Positions 46,245 through 56,301 of a stretch of DNA of 64,000 nt are shown here, one piece after another. Origin of the DNA: Dactylococcopsis salina PCC 8305. GTDB taxonomy: Bacteria; Cyanobacteriota; Cyanobacteriia; Cyanobacteriales; Rubidibacteraceae. The notes under the pieces are model-generated. The model was given only the letters and a program-made list of their open reading frames with translations, did not search any database and was not told the origin of the DNA. Positions within the stretch are counted from its first letter, which is position 1, and each line of letters starts with the position of its first letter. Location of the stretch: the NCBI RefSeq assembly GCF_000317615.1, contig NC_019780.1, positions 930,001-994,000 of the forward strand, given 5' to 3'. A program made the translations under genes and the position numbers.

Positions 46245-48296
46245 ATGACTCAACTGGATCGGGTAACTTGGGAAAAGGAGATTCTAGCCTCGTCGGAAGC
46301 GAGTGCTGTGGGGAAACATCTTCCCAACGCTTTCTATGTTCATCTTAGTGCCTTATCTGTCCTTCCAGAACCCTTACAGAGATATGAGCAGGAAGCACGG
46401 AAATGTGTAACAACAGACATCAGTGTTGCCACACTGATTAAGTTTAACCTGAGTGAGCCTAAAGTCTCCTACTTATTTTATCCTACCTTCAACCAAGAAG
46501 CACATCCCCCTCTACAAGGAAGTTTACAGGTTAACCTCCTCACCGCAGAAACCAGTTATCGTCGCTATGACGATCAAGTTAACCCTCCCATTCTCCATCG
46601 CAAAGAAACCTTTGTCACTGCTGATTATCCGCTTTATGAGCAATTTGTCCAACTGACAGAAGCCGAGGTCAAGTTAGGATTATTGGCTCAACCGCGTTTA
46701 ATTGGGACAAAGCGAGAGTGGGAACAACGACTGCGCGATCGAGCGGTAGAAATCAAAGGACATCAAGTCATCTCCCATCAAACTCCTCGCAAACCGAAGA
46801 TCGATCGTCACAAAGCCGCCATCATCCGTCAACAGCTCTCTCGTCCCGTCCGAGTGGCACTAGAAGCGGAATTATTCACCCCTAGCAGCACCTTTTTTGA
46901 TTATGGTTGTGGACACGGGGGAGATATTGAACGCATTGCCGTCCAAGGCTATGAAAGCGAAGGATGGGACCCTTACTATCGTCCTGAAACCCCCTTAAAG
47001 GAAGCAGACATTGTTAATCTTGGCTACGTGATTAATGTCATTGAGGACACCACAGAAAGACGGGAAGCGTTATTGAATGCCTGGCAGTTAACCCGTCGCG
47101 TTTTAATTGTTTCGGCACAGGTATTAATTAATGATTCCGCTAACCGTCAAGTTGCTTATGGGGATGGGGTGATTACCCGCCGTAACACCTTCCAAAAATA
47201 CTACGAACAAGAGGAACTCAAGGCATATATCGATCAAGTTTTAGAAGTGAACGCAGTTCCCATTGGTTTAGGGATTTATCTGGTTTTTCGTGATCAAACT
47301 CAAGCCGAGACCTTTCGCGCCAGTCAGTTTCGGTCTTATGCGGCGACTCCTCGCTTACAGAAGCGAGTGCGTCGTTTTGAAGACTATCAAGTCTTATTAA
47401 CTCCTCTCATGGATTTTTTAACCGAACGAGGGCGTTTACCGGCAAAAGGGGAGTTAGCAGAAGAACCTCAAATTAAAGCCGAATTAGGGGGATTAAGGAG
47501 GGCTTTCCGAGTGATTTTGAAAGCGACTGACCAAGAAGACTGGAATGCGATCGCGCGACAACGGACAGAAGAGTTAAAGTTATACTTAGCCACTGCCTTA
47601 CTGACCGATCGCCCGAAACTGAAAGACTTTTCTCCCACCATTCAACAGGATATCAAAGGACTCTTTGGTACATTTAAGCACGCTTGCGCCGAAGCAGAAG
47701 TGATGTTGTATAGTTTAGGGGATCAAGCATTAATCAAAGAGAAAATTAGCAACAGCAAAATTGGCTTAAAACTGGGGAAAAGTTTGTTAGTCCATTTCAG
47801 TTGTTTAGAGGAATTAGACCCTTTGTTACGGCTTTATGAGGCTTGTGCGAGTCGTACGATCGGACGTTTAGAAGATGTTACCGTTGTCCAGTTTTATCTG
47901 GAGAAACCCAAAATTGCTTATCTATCCTATCCCGAATTCGACAGTGATCCTCATCCGCCTCTCGAAGCCAAAATGGAAATCAATTTAGGAGATTTAAGAG
48001 TTCACTACACCGAATATGATCAGGTCAATCCGCCGCTTCTCCATGAGAAAGATAAGTTGGTGACTCCAGACTATCCTCTTTATGAAAAGTTCGCTCGTTT
48101 GACGAAAAAGGAGAGAGAACGGGGATTATTAGATGATTTTAAGGCAATTCGCGATCGTCGCGGTTGGTTAAAGTGTTTAGAAGAACACGGAAGCGAACTT
48201 AGAGGTTATCAACTGGTTTGGCGTAAAGACATCGATCCTTACCGCTTAAAAATTCTCAAGAATCAGGTTCAACAACGTAAGCGTAACCAAAATTAG
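46245..48296 (+). CDS. DNA phosphorothioation-associated putative methyltransferase
   Basis: A 683-residue protein. A SAM-dependent methyltransferase core occupies about 195-345, with motif I FDYGCGHGGD (218-227) and the acidic WDPYY strand end. It is flanked by two copies of one domain: residues about 22-165 and about 505-650. The copies match through VSYLFYPTF/IAYLSYPEF, the AHPPL/PHPPL box, YDDQVNPPILH/YDQVNPPLLH and the TADYPLYEQF/TPDYPLYEKF pair. From memory this is the family named DNA phosphorothioation-associated putative methyltransferase. No dndA-E or dndF-H gene is near. Whether it methylates DNA is unknown. Confidence 0.8.
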   Translation: MTQLDRVTWEKEILASSEASAVGKHLPNAFYVHLSALSVLPEPLQRYEQEARKCVTTDISVATLIKFNLSEPKVSYLFYPTFNQEAHPPLQGSLQVNLLTAETSYRRYDDQVNPPILHRKETFVTADYPLYEQFVQLTEAEVKLGLLAQPRLIGTKREWEQRLRDRAVEIKGHQVISHQTPRKPKIDRHKAAIIRQQLSRPVRVALEAELFTPSSTFFDYGCGHGGDIERIAVQGYESEGWDPYYRPETPLKEADIVNLGYVINVIEDTTERREALLNAWQLTRRVLIVSAQVLINDSANRQVAYGDGVITRRNTFQKYYEQEELKAYIDQVLEVNAVPIGLGIYLVFRDQTQAETFRASQFRSYAATPRLQKRVRRFEDYQVLLTPLMDFLTERGRLPAKGELAEEPQIKAELGGLRRAFRVILKATDQEDWNAIARQRTEELKLYLATALLTDRPKLKDFSPTIQQDIKGLFGTFKHACAEAEVMLYSLGDQALIKEKISNSKIGLKLGKSLLVHFSCLEELDPLLRLYEACASRTIGRLEDVTVVQFYLEKPKIAYLSYPEFDSDPHPPLEAKMEINLGDLRVHYTEYDQVNPPLLHEKDKLVTPDYPLYEKFARLTKKERERGLLDDFKAIRDRRGWLKCLEEHGSELRGYQLVWRKDIDPYRLKILKNQVQQRKRNQN

Positions 48297-48520
48297 TCAT
48301 TTGTTATTCGTTATTTGTTATTCGTTATTTGTTATTTGTTATTTGTTATCCCATTTTCAACAAATAAATTAGGTTACAGTATATCCCCCCTAACCCCCCT
48401 TTGAAAGGGGGGAATAATGGGATAACGAGTAGGTTGGGTAGAGACGTTCCATGGAACGTCTCCACACATGGAACGTCTCCACGCGAAACCCAACATTTTG
48501 AGACAAAAAAAGAGCCTTGG
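48297..48520. repeat. Heptamer array (TTATTCG/TTATTTG), C-rich hairpin and GTTGGGT palindrome
   Basis: Heptamers run at 48301-48350. The palindrome CCCCCCTTTGAAAGGGGGG is at 48394-48412; it is the intact form of the target used by the ISAs1 element. A GTAGGTTGGGT/ACCCAAC unit with TTCCATGGAA and ACATGGAACGTCTCCACG inserts lies at 48430-48496. Confidence 0.9.
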
Positions 48521-48546
48521 TGTTACCCAAAGCTCCTTTTTTTTAG

Positions 48547-48619
48547 TACCCCCAAGGGAATTCGAATCCCTGTCGCCTCCGTGAAAGGGAGGTGTCCTAG
48601 GCCTCTAGACGATGGGGGC
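48547..48619 (-). tRNA. tRNA-Glu (anticodon UUC)
   Basis: The minus strand gives a 73-base cloverleaf starting GCCCCCATCGTCTAGAGGCC, with anticodon stem CCTCC/GGAGG around CTTTCAC and T-arm GGGATTCGAATTCCC. In cyanobacteria glutamyl-tRNA also feeds tetrapyrrole synthesis. Confidence 0.95.
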
Positions 48620-48714
48620 TTGTTGTTCAGTCCTTCATTAATCTAACGCAGGTTTTTAGGACTGTCAACATTTTTGGGAAATTTTTTTGCTCTTTTTTTG
48701 ATTAATCGGATTTT

Positions 48715-49254
48715 CTATAAGCCGTGACGCAGTTTTGACAACTGTTTCTGGGCTTTTGGATCAAGGGCATTAAATAAAAAACGTCCTTGGGTTTTCTGGC
48801 GCGATCGTTGCTTGGTTTTCGTCTTTCGTTTCGACAAGGTTAAATCGTGGGCTAATTGTTCCGCCGATCGCCACTGGGCGCCATAACCAGAAACGGTTAA
48901 TTGTTGCGCTCGATCGGAAGTCGCCACGATGAGATGATGTTGTACCATTTTCCCTTGACGGGAGTTTTGGGCGCAAAATTTCTCGATGTAGGTATCTGCG
49001 GTTTCACCGAAGGCGGTGTAGTAAACTGACAGATAATCCGTGGGAGTTTCGCGGACTTTGGGAGTGGCTTGGAAATGAGCATCAAAGACGACCTGCGTTT
49101 GATAGCCTTTGCTGGCAGTATAATTAATCATCAGATCGACGAGTCGGTAACGAGCGGATTCTAAATCATGATCGCGCAAAGACTTGAGTTCGGACCAAGC
49201 ACCGATGATGTTGTAACCATCCACTAAGAGAATCGGAGGAGTAAGAGAAGACAT
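48715..49254 (-). CDS. YacP-like NYN domain endoribonuclease
   Basis: The 179-residue protein has the PIN/NYN-like fold pattern: ILLVDGYNIIGAWSELK at the start (first acidic residue), VVFDAHFQA, YTAFGETADTYIEKF and VATSDRAQQLTVSGYGAQWR. This is the YacP/Rae1 family, whose Bacillus member cleaves mRNA at the ribosome. The C-terminal 40 residues are basic (KRKTKTKQRSRQKTQGRFL), fitting RNA binding. It is single, next to tRNA-Glu on the same strand. Confidence 0.9.
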   Translation of the reverse strand: MSSLTPPILLVDGYNIIGAWSELKSLRDHDLESARYRLVDLMINYTASKGYQTQVVFDAHFQATPKVRETPTDYLSVYYTAFGETADTYIEKFCAQNSRQGKMVQHHLIVATSDRAQQLTVSGYGAQWRSAEQLAHDLTLSKRKTKTKQRSRQKTQGRFLFNALDPKAQKQLSKLRHGL

Positions 49255-49368
49255 GGTTCTGCATTAAAATCATTGAAAAGGACAAACGTTATCGTATGTT
49301 CACAATGATAATGGCAATTTCCTTCCCCCTTCCAAGTTTTACCCGATGCTTTGTGCTTATTAGTGCCT

Positions 49369-49645
49369 CCTGTTGGGAAACTGAAAGTTTTACCAAATAA
49401 AGGTTTGAGGCGATTCAGTTCAGATAAAAATGCAAGTTCATTGATTGTTCAATCGTCACGCACCTTGCCTCTTGCCTTTTGCCTCTTGCCTCTTGCCTTT
49501 TGCCTTTTGCCTCTTGCCTCTTGCCTTTTGCCTTTTGCCTCTTGCCTCTTGCCTTTTGCCTTTTGCCTCTTGCCTCTTGCCTCTTGCCTTTTGCCTTTTG
49601 CCTTTTGCCTTACTAAACCAACCAATGGACTTTTTCAGCAACCCC
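49369..49645. mobile_element. Second copy of the GGGGTTGCTGAA element, inverted, filled with heptamers
   Basis: Read on the minus strand it begins GGGGTTGCTGAAAAAGTC at 49645 and matches the copy at 37051 through CCATTGGTTGG, GCAAGGTGCGTGACGATTG, CAATCAATGAACTTGCATT and GAACTGAATCGCCTCAAA up to CTTTCAGTTT. The far end is then lost. The middle is about 20 units of TTGCCTC/TTGCCTT (49461-49606). It lies upstream of rbcR. Confidence 0.75.
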
Positions 49646-49751
49646 TAATTAGGACGATGATTTCGTGTTACTGTCAATTCAGAAGAGACTTTTCTTCGTT
49701 GTCGAAATCAATTGTATTTATCCGTTGTATTCCCCTCTCTTTGGCGAAAAG

Positions 49752-50783
49752 ATGTCAGATATACCGTTTTCTCTCGATCAGCTACGAATATTAAAAGCGA
49801 TCGCGGCTGAGGGTAGCTTTAAACGCGCTGCCGATACGCTTTATGTGTCTCAACCCGCGATTAGTCTTCAGGTGCAAAATTTAGAACGACAGATGAATGT
49901 ACCATTATTCGATCGAGGGGGACGCAAGGCGCAATTAACAGAAGCGGGTCAACTTCTCCTCACTTATGGGGAGAAAATTCTTTCTCTGTGTCAAGAAACC
50001 CGTCGCGCGATCGAAGACTTGCAAAATCTTCAAGGAGGAACGTTACTCATTGGCGCTTCCCAAACCACAGGGACGTATTTGTTACCGAGAATGTTAGGGT
50101 TATTCCGACAAAAATACTCCGATGTTTCCGTACAGTTACAAGTCCATTCCACTCGTCGCACTTCTTGGAGTGTTGCCAACGGACAAGTTGATTTAGCAAT
50201 CATCGGCGGTGAAGTCCCCACAGAATTACATGACACTCTACAGATTTTTCCTTATGCTGAAGATGAACTTGCTTTGATTATGGGAAGCACTCATCCGATG
50301 GTGAAAGAAGATGCAATTCCAAAAGAAGATTTATACAAACTGAATTTTATTACTCTCGATTCTCAATCGACAATTCGTAAGGTGATTGATCAAGTTTTAA
50401 CCCGATCGGGAATTAATCCGAAACGCCTTAATATAGAAATGGAATTGAACTCGATCGAAGCGATTAAAAACGCTGTTCAATCTGGACTGGGTGTTGCTTT
50501 TGCGTCCGTTTCTGCCATTGAAAAAGAACTACAAATGGGAACATTATATCGAATCAATATCGAAGAAGTCATCGTGAAACGTCGCCTCTCTTTAATTATT
50601 AATCCCAACCGTTATCGATCGAAAGCCGCTGAAGCATTTATCCAAGAAATTCTCCCCCAATTTTGTACCAATGGCTGGTTTACTGGAAGCGAACTCACCC
50701 CCCATCCCGCGCCTTCTCCTCGCCAACGTCCGATTCCCATTGCAGAAAAATTAGAAAACTCTTCTCCTCCTGAAATCAGTTAA
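49752..50783 (+). CDS. rbcR: LysR-type regulator RbcR (Rubisco operon regulator)
   Basis: A 343-residue LysR-family protein. I choose [20 protein letters not shown] as the start, since the longer frame reads through unrelated DNA. The winged HTH is at about 10-65 ([20 protein letters not shown]). The effector domain has [20 protein letters not shown], which matches the RbcR/CbbR group of algae and cyanobacteria. It controls carbon-fixation genes, fitting the carboxysome genes elsewhere in the window. The C-terminal 35 residues are Pro- and Ser-rich and probably disordered. Confidence 0.9.
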   Translation: MSDIPFSLDQLRILKAIAAEGSFKRAADTLYVSQPAISLQVQNLERQMNVPLFDRGGRKAQLTEAGQLLLTYGEKILSLCQETRRAIEDLQNLQGGTLLIGASQTTGTYLLPRMLGLFRQKYSDVSVQLQVHSTRRTSWSVANGQVDLAIIGGEVPTELHDTLQIFPYAEDELALIMGSTHPMVKEDAIPKEDLYKLNFITLDSQSTIRKVIDQVLTRSGINPKRLNIEMELNSIEAIKNAVQSGLGVAFASVSAIEKELQMGTLYRINIEEVIVKRRLSLIINPNRYRSKAAEAFIQEILPQFCTNGWFTGSELTPHPAPSPRQRPIPIAEKLENSSPPEIS

Positions 50784-50809
50784 CATTAAAATGTTATTCA
50801 ATGTGTCTT

Positions 50810-51512
50810 ATGGAAACCTACTGCAGGCAGACCAGATTGTTCCCAACCCATTGATGATTTTCCTGATCTCGATGAGCGATCTAAATTACAAACCGCTCAA
50901 CAAAAATACTGCAATTGTTATGGGAGGCCGCAAATTTTAGCAGGGCGTTATATTCCCCAAAAACTGTTAGGAAAAGGCGGATTTGGTGCAGCTTACCTCG
51001 CCCTCGATCGTTAGACAACTCAACTGCGTCAATGTATAGAAAATCCAGAATCAGAAATAAATCTTTCTCAAGAAAATCAACCGAACGACGCTTTATCGCC
51101 TATGAAATCTCCCAATCATCAACCCGAAAAAAAACCGCCATCCTACTCTCCGAAACCTACCGCTAAATCTCCTCGTTTTGCCTTATGGGAATGGTTAGCC
51201 AGCGCTGGATTTACAGGGTTAGAAGGGGCGTTATTATTAATTGCTTTTACCAGTGTTTTTAATGTGCCAGGAATTAGTATTGGGCTTTGGGGAATGAGTA
51301 TGGGAGGATTGATTTATGCCCAGTGGAAACGCTTTATTGAGAAAATTGATTTCTTGATTTTAGGAGTGCTTACTTTAGCAGTAGTGGTGTTAGTTCCGCC
51401 TTTACATAGTATGCCCGTAATGACAGTTATTGTTAGCTCGATCGTTGCGGCTTCTGGCGCGATCGCCTTTACAGCTTTATTTCGTTTAATCTTAAAAATT
51501 CTATCTCGATAA
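50810..51512 (+). pseudogene. Ser/Thr protein kinase with its kinase domain deleted
   Basis: One frame encodes GRYIPQKLLGKGGFGAAYLA, the N-lobe P-loop of a cyanobacterial Hanks-type kinase, then reaches TAG at 51012. The same frame continues with TTQLRQCIENPESEI and a Pro-rich linker to a C-terminal part with four hydrophobic helices (LASAGFTGLEGALLLIAF, IDFLILGVLTLAVVVLV). The whole catalytic region (VAIK, HRD and DFG motifs, about 250 residues) is missing. A methionine at 51102 could still start a 136-residue membrane protein. Confidence 0.7.
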
Positions 51513-51539
51513 TCAGATGATGAGTCCCTTATTAGATAA

Positions 51540-51795
51540 AAAGTAGGTTGGGTGCAGCGAAGCGAAACCCAACACCAATCAGTGACCAGTAGTTTTCCAA
51601 CTTAATTAGTAAGTAGGGTTTGCTGAAAAAGTCCATTGGTCGGTGAAGACCGTTATTCGTTATTCGTTATTCGTTATTTGTTATTTGTTCACTGATCACT
51701 GATCACTGGTCACTGATCACTGATCACTGATCACTGGTCACTGATCACTGACCACTGATCACTGGTCACTGATCACTGGTCACTGATCACTTTAA
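51540..51795. repeat. GTTGGGT palindrome, GGGTTTGCTGAA element end and heptamer arrays
   Basis: A palindrome at 51543-51580 is followed by GGGTTTGCTGAAAAAGTC at 51616, the left end of the mobile-element family at 37051. Then come CGTTATT heptamers (51650-51687) and about 15 units of ACTGATC/ACTGGTC (51690-51790). No right end of the element is found. No gene lies between 51513 and 51863. Confidence 0.88.
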
Positions 51796-51863
51796 CTCTC
51801 TACAGATGGTTAAGATAATAGCAGAATCTAGCACTCTCAAACTCTTAATAAAAAATACCCGCC

Positions 51864-52922
51864 ATGACACAAAAAAATGAAACCCTCACCCTTGTTGTCT
51901 CATTTGTTCTCACGTTAGGCATTCTTGGCGGTGGATTGTGGTGGTTACTCAAAGATCGTCAACCCATCAGCACCACTGAAAATAACACCCCTTCTAACCC
52001 CTCTGGAAACAACACCACACCCACATCTGAACTCAAAGCAAATTTCGCCAGCGTTAATGGCATTCCGTCTGGATTATTTAACTACGGCGGAAGCACCACC
52101 TGGGCCCCAATTCGAGAAAGTGTTGACCCCATAATCCAACAAACCTATCCTGAATTTCGTTTACGCTATACCGATCCGATTTCGGGGACACCTGGTTCTG
52201 GAAAAGGAATTGAGATGCTTTTAGAGGGTCAACTCGCTTTTTCTCAATCCTCCCGTTCCCTCAACGAAGATGAATATCAAGCCGCACAAAATCGAGGCTA
52301 CAGTTTAAAGCAAATTCCTGTTGCTTTAGATGGAATTGCGATCGCAGTTAACTCTAATTTAAACCTTTCTGGTTTAACAGTTCAACAACTACAAGGAATT
52401 TATAGCGGTGAGATTAGGAATTGGCAAGAAGTAGGCGGTCCCAACCTGCCAATCATACCCTATTCTAGGGAAATTGAAGACGGAGGAACAGTAGAATTTT
52501 TCTTAGAGAATGTTGTGGGAAAACAGGAATTTGGTTCTAACGTTCAATATGTTTATAGTACAACACCAGCACTGAGAAAAGTCTCGGAAAATCAAGGGGC
52601 AATTTATTACGCTTCAGCCCCAGAAGTCGTGCCACAATGTACGGTAAAACCCCTTCCGATTGGTCGTAAGGCTGGCGAGTTTATTCCTCCTTATCAAGAA
52701 CCTCCTGTCACTGAAACCGCTTGTCTTGAACAAGGAAAACGAGATCAATTGAACCTTATTGCATTTCAAAATGGACAATACCCGATTACTCGTCGTTTAT
52801 TTGTTATCGTCAAAGAAAATGGGGGGAACGATCAAAAAGCAGGAGAAAGTTACGCTCAATTACTGCTTACAAAACAAGGACAAGATTTAATTGAAAATAC
52901 AGGGTTTGTTAGAATTCGTTAA
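51864..52922 (+). CDS. PstS-like phosphate-binding protein
   Basis: A 352-residue protein with an N-terminal anchor or signal segment (about 9-28, LVVSFVLTLGILGGGLWWLL) and a Ser/Thr/Asn-rich linker. The periplasmic domain has NYGGSTTWAPIRESVDPII, GTPGSGKGIEMLLEGQLAFS and PVALDGIAIAVNSNLNLSGL, typical of PstS and related binding proteins. No lipobox is obvious, so it may stay tethered by the helix. No pstCAB genes are near, so it may be a sensor or accessory binder. Confidence 0.85.
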   Translation: MTQKNETLTLVVSFVLTLGILGGGLWWLLKDRQPISTTENNTPSNPSGNNTTPTSELKANFASVNGIPSGLFNYGGSTTWAPIRESVDPIIQQTYPEFRLRYTDPISGTPGSGKGIEMLLEGQLAFSQSSRSLNEDEYQAAQNRGYSLKQIPVALDGIAIAVNSNLNLSGLTVQQLQGIYSGEIRNWQEVGGPNLPIIPYSREIEDGGTVEFFLENVVGKQEFGSNVQYVYSTTPALRKVSENQGAIYYASAPEVVPQCTVKPLPIGRKAGEFIPPYQEPPVTETACLEQGKRDQLNLIAFQNGQYPITRRLFVIVKENGGNDQKAGESYAQLLLTKQGQDLIENTGFVRIR

Positions 52923-52931
52923 AGTTTTGTT

Positions 52932-53115
52932 CCCTAACTCCCAATTCTGGGGGAACTAGAAAAGATCGCCCCCTAACCCCCAATGCTGGGGGAACTAGAA
53001 AAGATCGCCCCCTAACCCCCAATGCTGGGGGAACTAGAAAAGATCGCCCCCTAACCCCCAATTCTGGGGAACTAGAAAAGATCGCCCCCTAACCCCCAAT
53101 TCTGGGGGGAGTGCT
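52932..53115. repeat. Five tandem 39-bp C-rich hairpin repeats
   Basis: Units of GCCCCCTAACCCCCAATGCT then GGGGGAACTAGAAAAGATC occupy the gap between the PstS-like gene and sbcC. The CCCCCAAT...CTGGGGG hairpin belongs to the same broad family as the 25.4-kb array, in the opposite orientation. Confidence 0.92.
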
Positions 53116-53150
53116 ATGGCAATATTACCTTTAAAAATAAACAATAAACG

Positions 53151-56100
53151 ATGATTCCACAACAATTAATCCTTTCTAACTTCCTGAGTTATCAACAAGC
53201 AAATCTCGATTTTACTGGACTCCATACCGCTTGTATTTGTGGCGCAAATGGTGCGGGAAAATCATCCCTCCTCGAAGCAATTACTTGGGTTTTATGGGGG
53301 AAAACTCGTGCGACTTCCGATGAAGAGGTTATAAATAGCACCGCAAAAGAAGCACAAGTAGATTTTAGATTTCAATACAATGGTGACACTTATCGAGTTT
53401 TACGCAGCCGCAAAAAAGGACAAAGTGCGTCTTTAGAGTTACAAGTTCAAAACAGTAATGATCAGTTTCAATCATTAACCGCAAAAGGCGTTAAAGCCAC
53501 TCAAAAGAAAATTAATGAACTGCTGAAACTTGATTATGATACGTTTATTAATTCGGCTTATCTTCGACAAGGACGTGCGGATGAGTTTATGTTACGTTCT
53601 CCCAGCCAACGAAAAGATGTTTTAGCAGAATTACTGAAACTTGATCAATATCAAACTTTAGCAGAGGATGCGAAAGGAATTTCTAGAACGCTGAAAGGAC
53701 AAACTGATCAATTAGAACAAAGTTTAGCCCCGACGGAACAGGAATTAGAACAAAAAAAGACGATTCAGCAACAGTTAGAAACAATTAATCAAAACTATCA
53801 GCAGTTACAATCAACTCAAGAAAAAGACCAAGCACAATTTCAACAGTTACAAACGTTAGATTCTCAAAGACAAACGAAACAGGAACAAGTTAATTGGTAT
53901 CAGCAACAGGATCAAACTTTTTCTAAAGAGTGCGAAAAATTAAGGGAACAACAATCTAAACTGGAAACAAGTCTTTCTCAAATCAGTCAGTTGTTAGAAC
54001 AAGAATCTTTGATTAATCAGAATTATCAGCAATATCTCGATTTACAAAAAGAACAGGAAACCCTTTCCGAGAAATTCCAAACTTATCAAGATTTACAACA
54101 GCAACGTCAACAGATACAGCAACAGCAACAAGCGACAATTAATCAGTTAAAGTTACAGCAACAACGCTTAGAAACTGAATTAGAAAATTTACAGACTGAG
54201 GAACAAGCTACACAAAAAATTCTCCAACAATCAGATGAGATTAATCAAGCATTAAATGCGCTGAAAAAAGCTCGTCAACGGCTTAAGGAATTAGACCAAC
54301 TCCAACAAGAAGTTTCTCCGCTTATCCAACGTCGTCAAACCCTACAGGTAGAAATTGAACGGGAAGCAGCGCGACGAAAAGCACGGTTAGAACAGATTGA
54401 AAGTAATCAGCAAGAGTTACAACAAGAGTTAGCAAAATTTCCTGATCGAGAAACTGAGTATAACACAATTCAAGAAAAATTAGAAGCACTGAAGAAAAAG
54501 CAGAATTATTCCCAACGCATACAGGAGAAAAGACAACAGCAGCAAAGCATCCAAGAAAGACTAAAACAAGAGGAAAAAAACTATGAGAAACAGTTAGCGG
54601 ATTTAGTGAAAAAGTTAGAGTTATTACAGAATCCACAAGCGAGTTGTCCATTATGTGAACGTCCTTTAGATACGGAACATAAACAGCGTGTTACTGCTAA
54701 AACGAATCGAGAATATGAGACAATTCAAACGGAAAAGGAAACGATTTGGGAAGACTTAGCAAAATCGAAACGCGAGTTGGATAAATATACTCAAGAGTAT
54801 GAAGCTATTAGTGAAGAATTAGCCGAATATGATCACTTGGTTTCTCGTAGTGGACAGCTAGAATCTTACTTTGATGAGGTTTGTGATCTCCATGAAAAAA
54901 TTTCTAATTTGAAGCAAGAGAAACGGGAAATAGAGAACGCATTAGAGACGCAAAATTATGCGGAAACCTATCAAACAGAGTTACAAAATATAGAACAGCG
55001 TCTTGGTGAGATTAATTATGATGAAAAAACGCACGCTGTCGCACGAGAGAAGGTGGATAATTTACGTTATGCTGACCGTAAAGGGGAACAGTTAGAGGAG
55101 GCGAAAAAACAAGTTAAACGCATTAATGAACGGAAACCAGTATTAGAAACTAAGCTGAAGGAAGTCCAACAAAAGATTACGGATGCGGAAAGAGAAGAGA
55201 CAGAAAAGTTACAAAATATTGATCAAGCAATTACAGATTTAGGTTACACCCGATCGCGCCACAATGAAATTATAACTGCTATCAAGGAAAAACAAAACAG
55301 TCAGCTTCAATATCAAAAACTCCAACAAGCCAAAGCAGATTATCCTCAAAAACAACAGGAATTAACTGAGGTTAAGGAAAGTCTAGCGAGTAAGGAACAA
55401 GAGAAAGCCAACTGTCAGCAACAACTGGAAAATCTCACCGCAGAATTAGCAAAAATTACTGATGTTCGGGAAGAGATGGAGAAGTTAAAAGCGAAGATTC
55501 AACAACAGCGTCAGCAATTGGATCAGTTGATATCAGAGAAAGGAAAATTAGAGCAAAAATTAAACTATCTAGAGGAGTTAAAAGCGAAGTATCAAAACGC
55601 AAAAGAAGAGTTAAAAACCCTGAAACGTAAACAAACGATTTATAATGAATTGTCGCAAGCATTTGGGAAAAATGGGATTCAAGCGCTGATGATTGAAAAC
55701 GTTTTACCCCAACTAGAAGCGCAAACGAATCGCATATTAACTCGCTTGACAGGGAATCAGCTTCATGTACAGTTTTTAACTCAAAAGGCTGGAAAAGGTC
55801 GATCGAAAAAGCAAGCCAAACTCATTGATACCCTTGATATTATCATCGCGGATACTCAAGGCACAAGAGCTTATGAAACCTATTCTGGAGGTGAAGGATT
55901 TCGGATTAATTTTGCCATTCGTTTAGCCCTAGCGAAACTCTTAGCACAACGCGCGGGAACTGCTTTACAATTGTTGATTATAGATGAAGGATTTGGTACA
56001 CAAGACGCAGAAGGATGTGAACGTTTAATTAGTTCAATTAATGCAATTGCGCCTGAATTTTCCTGTATTCTTGCGGTGACTCATATGCCACAATTTAAAG

Positions 56101-56168
56101 AGGCGTTTCAGCATCGGATTGAGGTGACAAAAACCGCAGACGGATCACAGATTTCTGTTTTCTCTTAA
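53151..56168 (+). CDS. sbcC: SbcC/Rad50-type DNA repair ATPase
   Basis: A 1005-residue SMC-like ATPase. Walker A is ICGANGAGKSSLLEAITWVL (about 33-52). Two very long coiled-coil arms (about 170-480 and 530-850) flank the zinc hook ASCPLCERPL. The signature is TYSGGEGFRINFAIRLALAK and Walker B LQLLIIDEGFGTQDAEGCE. With SbcD (not in this window) it trims DNA ends and hairpins, which is notable in a genome so rich in palindromes. Confidence 0.95.
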   Translation: MIPQQLILSNFLSYQQANLDFTGLHTACICGANGAGKSSLLEAITWVLWGKTRATSDEEVINSTAKEAQVDFRFQYNGDTYRVLRSRKKGQSASLELQVQNSNDQFQSLTAKGVKATQKKINELLKLDYDTFINSAYLRQGRADEFMLRSPSQRKDVLAELLKLDQYQTLAEDAKGISRTLKGQTDQLEQSLAPTEQELEQKKTIQQQLETINQNYQQLQSTQEKDQAQFQQLQTLDSQRQTKQEQVNWYQQQDQTFSKECEKLREQQSKLETSLSQISQLLEQESLINQNYQQYLDLQKEQETLSEKFQTYQDLQQQRQQIQQQQQATINQLKLQQQRLETELENLQTEEQATQKILQQSDEINQALNALKKARQRLKELDQLQQEVSPLIQRRQTLQVEIEREAARRKARLEQIESNQQELQQELAKFPDRETEYNTIQEKLEALKKKQNYSQRIQEKRQQQQSIQERLKQEEKNYEKQLADLVKKLELLQNPQASCPLCERPLDTEHKQRVTAKTNREYETIQTEKETIWEDLAKSKRELDKYTQEYEAISEELAEYDHLVSRSGQLESYFDEVCDLHEKISNLKQEKREIENALETQNYAETYQTELQNIEQRLGEINYDEKTHAVAREKVDNLRYADRKGEQLEEAKKQVKRINERKPVLETKLKEVQQKITDAEREETEKLQNIDQAITDLGYTRSRHNEIITAIKEKQNSQLQYQKLQQAKADYPQKQQELTEVKESLASKEQEKANCQQQLENLTAELAKITDVREEMEKLKAKIQQQRQQLDQLISEKGKLEQKLNYLEELKAKYQNAKEELKTLKRKQTIYNELSQAFGKNGIQALMIENVLPQLEAQTNRILTRLTGNQLHVQFLTQKAGKGRSKKQAKLIDTLDIIIADTQGTRAYETYSGGEGFRINFAIRLALAKLLAQRAGTALQLLIIDEGFGTQDAEGCERLISSINAIAPEFSCILAVTHMPQFKEAFQHRIEVTKTADGSQISVFS

Positions 56169-56301
56169 AATAATTGGTCTCGGTTGGTCGGTCGAAGTAG
56201 GGAAACCCGAATGAAAAAAGCACGGGAATTTGGGATTTCCCTGAAGCGCTCGATCGCGCACAATGCAAGAAGAAGTGAACAATTTAAAGAAGAGGAAACC
56301 T

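Noticed and set aside
49351-49794. 147-codon frame upstream of rbcR
   Set aside because: Its body is heptamer repeat inside an element; the LysR family start at 49752 is in another frame and well supported.
53151-56168. DndD, the ATPase of the phosphorothioation system
   Set aside because: The zinc hook CPLC, arm lengths and SbcC-type signature indicate SbcC/Rad50; no dndC or dndE lies beside it.
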